5,867 nucleotides of DNA from Dehalococcoidia bacterium (GTDB lineage: Bacteria; Chloroflexota; Dehalococcoidia; UBA1151; UBA1328). Where the stretch lies: assembly GCA_030745955.1 (NCBI GenBank), contig JASLNQ010000052.1, positions 1 to 5,867 of the forward strand, given 5' to 3'. The position numbers and the translations under genes were made by a program. This document shows positions 1 through 4,993 of this stretch, piece after piece. The number at the start of each line of letters is the position of its first letter. The stretch's first letter is position 1. The notes under the pieces are model-generated. The model ran no database searches. It was not told the origin of the DNA and saw nothing but the letters and a program-made list of their open reading frames with translations.

Positions 1-849
1 CTGCGGGCCGCGGCGCTGATATCGATCCTCACCACCATCGGGGTCGTAGTCATCCTTGTGGTGCAGAGTTCGGGGTTCTTTGCGGAAGTCTCCGTCTGGG
101 AATTCCTCTCCGGCACCGAGTGGGCACCCCTTCTCTCACCCCAGAAATTCGGGGTGTTGTCGCTCGTGGGCGGCACGCTGCTCGTGGCCGTGATAGCGGG
201 GATCGTTTCGCTCACGCTGGGACTCGGCGCCGCCATCTTTCTTTCCGAGTACGCACCCGAACGGCTCCGCCGCGTGCTGAAGCCGATACTCGAGGTCCTG
301 GCCGGCATCCCGACGGTCGTTTACGGCTACTTCGCACTGACATTCGTTACGCCGATTTTGCAGGACATCTTCGGCGCCGACCGCGTGATCGTCTTCAACG
401 CCCTGTCGGCCGGACTGGTGATGGGTCTGATGATCATGCCGATGGTCTCGACGCTGAGCGAAGACGCGATGGTGGCGGTGCCACGTTCGCTGCGCGATGC
501 CGCATACGCCCTGGGGGCGACGCGTTTCGAAGTGGCGACCAGCGTGGTGATCCCGGCCGCGCTTTCGGGAATCGTCGCTTCGTTCATCCTCGCGGTCTCG
601 CGGGCGATCGGCGAAACGATGATCGTGAAGATCGCTGCCGGTGCCACGCCCAACCTCACGCTCAACCCGCTTGAGAGCATCCAGGCCATGACGGCCTACA
701 TCGTGCAGGTCAGCCTTGGCGAAACTCCGCAGGGGTCGCTTGAGTACAAGACCATCTTCGCCGTTGGCCTGCTGCTGTTCGTCATGACGCTCGCCATGAA
801 CATAGTGGGCCGCTGGGTCATCTCCCGCTTCAGGCAAGAGTACGAATAG
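1..849 (+). CDS. pstC: Phosphate ABC transporter permease PstC (5' end missing)
   Basis: One of the two inner-membrane subunits of the PstSCAB phosphate importer, forming the phosphate channel with PstA. The reading frame is open from base 1 (Leu-Arg-Ala-Ala-Ala-Leu) through a hydrophobic first membrane segment to TAG at 847-849, so 282 residues are visible. The family usually has about 300-330, so roughly the first 20-50 are outside the window; the GTG at 58 lies inside the first membrane helix and is not the start. Several further hydrophobic helices follow. The ABC-permease EAA loop, which docks on the ATPase, is visible at fragment residues about 165-195 ([20 protein letters not shown]), followed by SRAIGETM, typical of PstC/PstA. 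The segment [14 protein letters not shown] is also characteristic. pstA begins two bases after the stop, indicating one operon. No oddity is seen within the fragment. Confidence 0.95.
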   Translation: MRAAALISILTTIGVVVILVVQSSGFFAEVSVWEFLSGTEWAPLLSPQKFGVLSLVGGTLLVAVIAGIVSLTLGLGAAIFLSEYAPERLRRVLKPILEVLAGIPTVVYGYFALTFVTPILQDIFGADRVIVFNALSAGLVMGLMIMPMVSTLSEDAMVAVPRSLRDAAYALGATRFEVATSVVIPAALSGIVASFILAVSRAIGETMIVKIAAGATPNLTLNPLESIQAMTAYIVQVSLGETPQGSLEYKTIFAVGLLLFVMTLAMNIVGRWVISRFRQEYE

Positions 850-851
850 AT

Positions 852-1745
852 ATGGGCAGTTCACCGAATAAAGCACAGAGCCGCCAGCGGTCGCACAATA
901 TCCGCGTGTGGCGCGACCGCGCGTTCGTCGGGGGGTTCGTGATGGCCGTGGTGATCGGCATCGCCGGGCTGGCGGCGCTGCTGCTCGACGTGCTTTCCGA
1001 CGGCCTGCCGTTTCTCAACTGGCATTTCCTCACCAGTTACGCATCGAGAAAGCCGCTGGAATCCGGCATCCTGGCACCACTCGCCGGCACGGTGTGGATC
1101 GTCGGTATGACGGCATTATTGACCATCCCGATCGGCGTTGGGACGGCGATATATCTCGAAGAGTTCGCGAGTAAAAACAGGTTCAACCGGCTGATCGAGC
1201 TGAACATCGCCAACCTCGCCGGCGTGCCGAGCGTTATCTACGGGCTGCTGGGCCTGGCGGTCTTCGTGCAGTTCCTGTTCAACGGCTCTCGAAACGTCAC
1301 GGCTGGGGCGTTGACGATGACGTTACTGGTGTTGCCGATCGTGGTGATCGCATCGCAGGAGGCGATAAAGGCCGTACCGGCGAGTTACCGCGACGCTGCA
1401 TTCGCGATGGGTGCGAACAGGTGGCAGGTGGTGAAGGCGGTCGTGCTGCCGCAGGCGCTGCCCGGCATGATGAGCGGGATTATTCTTGCGCTCTCACGGG
1501 CGATCGGCGAGTCGGCCCCGATCCTGATCATCTCGTCGCTGGTCTGGGTGACGTTCGTGCCCGCTTCGCCCGACTCGAAGTTCACTGTCCTGCCGCTTCA
1601 GATCTTTACGTGGATAAGCCAGCCGCAGCATGAGTTCCGCGGGATCGCAGCCGCCGGGATCATCGTGCTGCTGGCAGCCCTGCTCAGCATGAACGGCATC
1701 GCGATCTGGATCCGCAACAAGTACCAGGTCCGCCTCGATCAGTAG
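852..1745 (+). CDS. pstA: Phosphate ABC transporter permease PstA
   Basis: Second membrane subunit of the PstSCAB phosphate importer, partner of PstC. It is complete at 297 aa, a normal length for the family. It has a cytoplasmic basic N-terminus (residues 1-22), a first membrane helix at about 25-47, and a periplasmic stretch containing the family-typical SGILAPLAGT at 71-80. The core permease domain follows, with NLAGVPSVIYGLLGLAVF at 121-138 and the EAA loop at about 181-211 (DAAFAMGANRWQVVKAVVLP), then SRAIGESAP. A last helix lies near 265-287. The ATG at 852 follows the pstC stop by only two bases with no strong Shine-Dalgarno, so translation is probably coupled to pstC. The normal next gene, pstB, is absent downstream; the gene is followed by a repeat and an unrelated gene pair. 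Confidence 0.95.
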   Translation: MGSSPNKAQSRQRSHNIRVWRDRAFVGGFVMAVVIGIAGLAALLLDVLSDGLPFLNWHFLTSYASRKPLESGILAPLAGTVWIVGMTALLTIPIGVGTAIYLEEFASKNRFNRLIELNIANLAGVPSVIYGLLGLAVFVQFLFNGSRNVTAGALTMTLLVLPIVVIASQEAIKAVPASYRDAAFAMGANRWQVVKAVVLPQALPGMMSGIILALSRAIGESAPILIISSLVWVTFVPASPDSKFTVLPLQIFTWISQPQHEFRGIAAAGIIVLLAALLSMNGIAIWIRNKYQVRLDQ

Positions 1746-1798
1746 GGGTTTGACGAGCCGCCCGCGGCCTTCGGACTCAAGCTTTTCACCGCTCCCCG

Positions 1799-1895
1799 GT
1801 CATTCCGACCGGAGCGGAGGAATCTCAAGTTTTCACCCTGGAAAAGTGGTACCGAGCAGGTAAGCGACAGATCTCTCCGCTGCGGTCGAGATGAC
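1799..1895 (+). repeat. 97-bp dispersed inverted-repeat element, copy 1
   Basis: A palindromic non-coding element with a second copy at 4853-4949; the two align without gaps at 82 of 97 positions, and weaker similarity runs on to about 1905. The first 26 bases are identical in both copies. The ends are complementary: the left arm (1799-1825, begins GTCATTCCGACC) pairs with the right arm (1869-1895, ends GGTCGAGATGAC) at 22 of 27 positions. Each arm also folds on itself. On the left, ATTCC (1802-1806) pairs with GGAAT (1819-1823) around CCG/CGG; on the right, ATCTC (1871-1875) pairs with GAGAT (1888-1892) around CCG/CGG. There is no coding potential or transposase, so it resembles a MITE or REP-like element. 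It sits downstream of pstA, 67 bp before the next start codon. No target-site duplication is evident. Confidence 0.85.
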
Positions 1896-1950
1896 GTGGG
1901 TGAGGTTGTCTGCCATCAGCCCGGGCAACCTCGACCCCATCCCATGGCGT

Positions 1951-1956
1951 TATCAT
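1951..1956 (+). promoter_or_regulatory. Possible -10 box of a leaderless transcript
   Basis: TATCAT matches the TATAAT -10 consensus at five of six positions and ends six bases before the ATG at 1963. Initiation at the usual distance would therefore start the mRNA at or next to that ATG. This would fit the absence of a Shine-Dalgarno sequence before that gene. No convincing -35 box is seen at 16-18 bp, only TCGACC at 14 bp spacing, so this is tentative. Confidence 0.25.
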
Positions 1957-1962
1957 CCGCTG

Positions 1963-2373
1963 ATGCCGAACCGACCAGCGAACACAACGTACCTCGCCCG
2001 CCTCACGGCTTCGCTCGAAAAAACTGTGAGCGAAGGCCGCATCGGGCACCTCCGCTTCGTGCGCTGGCTCGACCGGGTCGGTTCGGGCGAATCCCCCGAA
2101 GAAGCAATCACTCTCGGCCTCGATACCTGCAGCCGCCTGTTCGGATCACTCCCCGGACGCGAGTACCGCACCGGAGACGGCCAGCTCCACGCTACGGTCC
2201 ACGCAGTATGGGCCAGCGGTGCGAGTGCCGTGATATCGGCCGGACCCGCCACCCCGGGCCAGCCTGGCACCGCCGGTAGGCCCGAAATCATGCTGCTGGG
2301 TTCGTCGGGTGCGGTCTACTTCGACGGGCCCTCTGGCGGCACCCCGACCGTCGAAACGGCGGGTGCCTCGTGA
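1963..2373 (+). CDS. Stand-alone Gfo/Idh/MocA C-terminal-domain-like protein
   Basis: A 136-aa protein with no Rossmann nucleotide-binding half. Residues about 13-122 read like the C-terminal, substrate-side domain of Gfo/Idh/MocA oxidoreductases. GRIGHLRFVRW (26-36) matches the strand that opens that domain. ITLGLDTCSRLFG (49-61) matches the conserved helix that normally carries D-x-G-x-H. HATVHAVWASGASAVISAG (77-95) and EIMLLGSSGAVYFDG (108-122) match its long beta-sheet. The usual aspartate and histidine of the catalytic helix are not preserved in their normal spacing. I chose ATG 1963 because the upstream in-frame ATG at 1891 lies inside the 97-bp repeat and would add a repeat-derived segment. 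The stop overlaps the next start (GTGA, 2370-2373), implying coupled expression with the full oxidoreductase. It could be an accessory subunit, or the remnant of a once longer gene; its intact frame and coupling favour a working gene. Function unknown. Confidence 0.6.
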   Translation: MPNRPANTTYLARLTASLEKTVSEGRIGHLRFVRWLDRVGSGESPEEAITLGLDTCSRLFGSLPGREYRTGDGQLHATVHAVWASGASAVISAGPATPGQPGTAGRPEIMLLGSSGAVYFDGPSGGTPTVETAGAS

Positions 2374-3515
2374 AGTCGCTCGGAGTCCTCTGCATCGGCG
2401 GAATGCAGACCCACCAGGAAAACCATGCTGCCGGATTCCACGCCGACGACCGGTCTCATATTGTTGCAGTCGCCGACGAAGCGAATATCGACGAACGCCG
2501 GCGCGCGCTGAACGTCCGACTGGCAGGGCATTACGGCGTACCCTACGTTGAAGGGATCGACGAAGCGCTGGCACTGCCGGATGTCGACATCGTGAGCATG
2601 TGCGCCGATGTCGAGCGCCGCGAACGTGTCGCAATCGCGTGCGCCCGGGCGGGGAAAACCCTGTACCTCGACAAGCCCCTCGCGGCCAGCGGCACACAGG
2701 CGGAGGCCGTAGCGAAGGCCATTGCAGAATCGGGTGTTACGGCGCAGATGTACTCGTTCGTAAACACACCCTGGGCCAGGGCTGCAAAAGGGTGCGTCGA
2801 ATCGGGCCGGCTCGGAAGACTGCTGGCGGTCCACACCGACATCCTGTTCGCAAAAGGACCGGGCGGAACTGCCCCGGAAGGCCCGGCACGAAAAGAAGAC
2901 CGGGACCCATCAAAACTACAATTCACTTTCGTCGAGTCGAAGCGGGAATTCTTTGACCTCGGGGTCTACCCGATCGGTCTTTGCCTGTGGCTGGCGAAGG
3001 CCGAACCGGTCGAGGTTTCAGCCGTAACGGGCAACTACTTCTTCGAGCAGCACGTTCGAAACGGTACGGAAGACTTCGGGGCCGTGACCATGAGGTTCCA
3101 GGACGGCGTGGTGGCAACGGCGACGGGGGGGCGCATCGGCTGGCACAGTCACCCGGCGGGCGGGCCGCACCGGATCACGGTGGTTGGCGAGCGAGGAACG
3201 GAACGGTTCGATGCGTGGGAGCCCCGGCTCGAGGTTTATTCCAAAACGAAGCCGGCGGTCCTCCCCGACCCGCACCCGCAGGACCCGATGGGGATGTGGC
3301 GCTCGACGCAACAGGCAGCGGGAATCCCCCGAAAGGCGACCTACACGCCGCTGGTCGACGAGACGAGGTGGTACCCCGACGATGTTTCGGCGTTCCTCGA
3401 CTGCCTGGAGCAGGGCAGGGAGCCCGTCATGACGGCGGCGAGGGCAGTGAGGCCGTCACGGATCATTTCGGCGGCGTATCGAGCCGCGGCGAACGGTCGG
3501 CCGGAGCGGGTTTGA
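2370..3515 (+). CDS. Gfo/Idh/MocA family oxidoreductase
   Basis: A predicted NAD(P)-dependent, probably cytosolic oxidoreductase of 381 aa; family members act on sugars, inositols and related polyols, and the substrate cannot be told here. An N-terminal Rossmann fold (about 1-125) is followed by the alpha/beta C-terminal domain (about 128-375). The second strand ends in VAVADEAN (33-39), the region that contacts the cofactor ribose. LYLDKP (98-103) is the EKP motif with Asp for Glu; Lys102 is the expected catalytic lysine. DLGVYPIGLCLWL (196-208) replaces the common D-x-G-x-H by D-x-G-x-Y, as in glucose-fructose-oxidoreductase/xylose-dehydrogenase-like members. The first loop reads CIGGMQTH (8-15) and lacks the usual G-x-G-x-x-G/A pattern. 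GTG at 2370 is the chosen start because it overlaps the upstream stop by four bases and leads directly into the first Rossmann strand. Family assignment is firm. Confidence 0.9.
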   Translation: MKSLGVLCIGGMQTHQENHAAGFHADDRSHIVAVADEANIDERRRALNVRLAGHYGVPYVEGIDEALALPDVDIVSMCADVERRERVAIACARAGKTLYLDKPLAASGTQAEAVAKAIAESGVTAQMYSFVNTPWARAAKGCVESGRLGRLLAVHTDILFAKGPGGTAPEGPARKEDRDPSKLQFTFVESKREFFDLGVYPIGLCLWLAKAEPVEVSAVTGNYFFEQHVRNGTEDFGAVTMRFQDGVVATATGGRIGWHSHPAGGPHRITVVGERGTERFDAWEPRLEVYSKTKPAVLPDPHPQDPMGMWRSTQQAAGIPRKATYTPLVDETRWYPDDVSAFLDCLEQGREPVMTAARAVRPSRIISAAYRAAANGRPERV

Positions 3516-3533
3516 CGTAGCTGCCATGCAGTC

Positions 3534-4034
3534 CTAGCTGCCGGTTAGCCCCTCGATTACCGTGGCGTTGGGGATCGCTCCGAAAATCTTCGGCGAAACC
3601 TTGATCTTGATCGACCGGCTCCCACCGCCCAGGATGATGTAGTCGAGGTCCACCAGGCCGGGGTCGATGTAGACCGGCAGGTCCGGCGGCAGGGCGAGGG
3701 CCGTCACTCCCCCGATCATCATTCCGGTGAGTTCGGCCGTCTCTTCAGCCCTTGCGAACGAAACGCGCCCGGCGCCCATCAGCTGCTTGACCGTGTGGTT
3801 CACGTCGATCCGCCGGTCGGCCCTGACCACCGACGCGGTGAACGTCTTCGGCTTCTTCTTCGAGGCCACGATGATCGTGTTGGCAGAGTTTTCGAGCGGG
3901 AACCCGTACTTTTCACAAAACTGGGCGGTGTCGGCAAAATCGGGGTCGATCTCGACTACTTCGTACGGGATCGCGGTCGAATCGAGAAATGCGACCACGC
4001 GGGCTTCGATTTCGTTGGAGTTGTTGTCGTGCAT
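3534..4034 (-). CDS. YbaK/EbsC-family aminoacyl-tRNA deacylase-like protein
   Basis: A 166-aa protein with a single YbaK/aminoacyl-tRNA-editing domain at about 9-162. Characterised relatives hydrolyse wrongly charged tRNAs such as Cys-tRNA(Pro). Recognisable parts are the N-terminal helix and strand ARVVAFLDSTAIPYEVVEID (11-30), TGMMIGGVTALALPPDLPVYID (103-124), which is the family's signature glycine-rich turn and strand, and IILGGGSRSIKIKVSPKIF (133-151). The length is normal for a free-standing member. At the position of the usual catalytic lysine (K-T-L-L-V in bacterial YbaK) this protein has Asn52 (N-T-I-I-V); lysines 59-61 and 63 lie nearby. ATG 4034 has no Shine-Dalgarno in front; a GTG at codon 13 is a less likely start. 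The gene ends 18 bp from the converging oxidoreductase gene and is divergent from the EVE gene. Family is clear; substrate and activity are not. Confidence 0.87.
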   Translation of the reverse strand: MHDNNSNEIEARVVAFLDSTAIPYEVVEIDPDFADTAQFCEKYGFPLENSANTIIVASKKKPKTFTASVVRADRRIDVNHTVKQLMGAGRVSFARAEETAELTGMMIGGVTALALPPDLPVYIDPGLVDLDYIILGGGSRSIKIKVSPKIFGAIPNATVIEGLTGS

Positions 4035-4089
4035 GGTGGTGTGTGGTTGGGTGGCAGTTCGGGTCGTAGTTTATCCCGATCTCCCCCGG

Positions 4090-4120
4090 TTGTTGCCGGG
4101 TGAAATATCATTGTTGCCGG
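4090..4120 (+). promoter_or_regulatory. Tandem 10-bp direct repeat around a possible -10 box (operator candidate)
   Basis: TTGTTGCCGG occurs perfectly at 4090-4099 and again at 4111-4120. The 21-bp period is two helical turns, placing both copies on the same DNA face. Between them, sharing one base with the second copy, is TATCAT (4106-4111), a five-of-six match to a -10 box. The first copy also takes part in a short hairpin, CCCGG/CCGGG (4085-4089 with 4096-4100). The site lies in the divergent region between the YbaK-like and EVE-domain genes. No good -35 box is seen, so promoter activity is uncertain; the repeat itself is plain in the sequence. Confidence 0.4.
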
Positions 4121-4156
4121 ACGCGGCGGCGCAAATCCTCGGAAAAGGCCGGCAGA

Positions 4157-4819
4157 TTGGGCAAGACGTACTGGATGCTCGTGACAAACCAGGAGAACCT
4201 GGACATCACACGCGCCCGTGGTTTCGGGTTGCAGGGGGTGGACACCCGCAACCGCCGGAAGGCCGTGCGGATGGGTCCCGAGGACCGTGTGCTGTATTAC
4301 GTTTCCGATAAAAAGGGGTTCGCGGCCACGGCGACGGTCACTTCGGAAAGCTTCGAGGACCACGAGCCGATCTGGAAGCACCACCGCGAGCAGGAGGTGT
4401 ATCCGCACCGGGTCGAGATCGAACCGGACGTGGTCCTGGAGGAAGAAGACTACGTCGATGGGTACCAGGTTGGCCCGACGCTGGAGTACGTGAGGAAGTG
4501 GCCGCCCGATCGCTGGCCGCTTGCCTTCTACGGGATGCTGCACATCATTCCACAGCGCGATTTCAACTTTGTCGAGGACGAGTTGAAGCGGGTGGACGGG
4601 CGACTTGAGAGTTTCGCGGTGGCAGAGCCAGGGGTGGCGGCTACCGAGCCGGTTGAGGCGGAAGCTACGGGTTCGGGGGTTGCAGGCTTGGCCCCGGTGG
4701 TTTCAGACTACGAAGGTCCCGTTGCGCCGCGCGTTCGAATGATCGCAAAGGCGCGTTCGCACGCAACCAGCAAAAGCCGAAAAAGCTCTCACCGCCGGCG
4801 CAACCAGCGACACCGCTAA
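4157..4819 (+). CDS. EVE-domain (PUA-like) protein with basic C-terminal tail
   Basis: A 220-aa protein whose residues about 3-146 match the EVE domain, a PUA-like fold thought to bind modified bases in DNA or RNA. The opening KTYWMLVTNQEN (3-14), with LQGVD at 25-29, resembles the start of free-standing EVE proteins (YWLxxTNxEN-W-GV). GPEDRVLYYVSDKKGFAATA (40-59) is the typical strand for the residue pocket, and PLAFYGMLHIIPQRDF (121-136) closes the domain. After it come an Ala/Glu-rich linker (about 151-187) and a tail (191-220) rich in Arg, Lys and His, which could bind nucleic acid; this tail is extra to the family core. I prefer TTG 4157: it starts right at the domain and GGAAAAGG (4141-4148) lies eight bases ahead. 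GTG 4100 would add 19 non-homologous residues and overlaps the proposed regulatory site; ATG 4175 would cut the first strand. No restriction or modification genes are adjacent. Cellular role unknown. Confidence 0.82.
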   Translation: MGKTYWMLVTNQENLDITRARGFGLQGVDTRNRRKAVRMGPEDRVLYYVSDKKGFAATATVTSESFEDHEPIWKHHREQEVYPHRVEIEPDVVLEEEDYVDGYQVGPTLEYVRKWPPDRWPLAFYGMLHIIPQRDFNFVEDELKRVDGRLESFAVAEPGVAATEPVEAEATGSGVAGLAPVVSDYEGPVAPRVRMIAKARSHATSKSRKSSHRRRNQRHR

Positions 4820-4852
4820 CGCATTTCAACACCGACCTGACTTAACCTCACC

Positions 4853-4949
4853 GTCATTCCGACCGGAGCGGAGGAATCCAGGGTTTTCGCCGCATAAAAG
4901 TGATATCGAGCAGGTATGCAACAGGTCTCTCCGCTCCGGTCGAGATGAC
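4853..4949 (+). repeat. 97-bp dispersed inverted-repeat element, copy 2
   Basis: Same element and same orientation as 1799-1895, with 15 substitutions and no gaps; similarity continues more weakly to about 4959. The left arm (4853-4879) pairs with the right arm (4923-4949) at 21 of 27 positions. The arm-internal hairpins are also kept: ATTCC/GGAAT on the left and GTCTC/GAGAT (with one G-U pair) on the right, each around CCG/CGG. The copy lies between the 3' ends of two converging genes, a place where a bidirectional hairpin is tolerated and could separate transcripts, though no T-tract is present. Confidence 0.85.
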
Positions 4950-4993
4950 GGGGGCGAGGAGTACAGCAACAAGCGATAGCGACCCTCACTCGC

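Noticed and set aside
136..876. Long minus-strand open frame (246 codons) opposite pstC
   Set aside because: It is antisense to a certain gene; its composition (rich in Arg, His, Asp, Gln) is that of a high-GC shadow frame and it has no recognisable motif.
1757..1768. GC-rich hairpin GCCG/CGGC after pstA as a terminator
   Set aside because: Only four base pairs and no T-tract follows, so it cannot be called a terminator.
1891..1962. Upstream in-frame ATG extending the 136-aa protein by 24 residues
   Set aside because: The ATG lies inside the right arm of the 97-bp repeat and the added residues do not look like part of the domain.
2146..2697. Minus-strand open frame (183 codons) across the Gfo/Idh pair
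   Set aside because: Arg-rich shadow sequence opposite two genes with clear motifs.
3518..3542. 8-bp direct repeat TAGCTGCC (3518-3525 and 3535-3542) between the converging genes
   Set aside because: Short, overlaps the YbaK-like stop codon, and is not associated with any hairpin or T-tract; could be chance.
4100..4156. GTG start giving a 239-aa EVE protein
   Set aside because: The 19 extra residues are Cys/Arg/Lys-rich and unlike EVE proteins, which begin at K-T-Y-W; TTG 4157 has a purine-rich stretch at good spacing.
3727..4311. Plus-strand open frame (194 codons) across the YbaK-like gene and the divergent region
   Set aside because: It lies antisense to the YbaK-like gene and overlaps the EVE gene in another frame; no domain-like sequence is seen.
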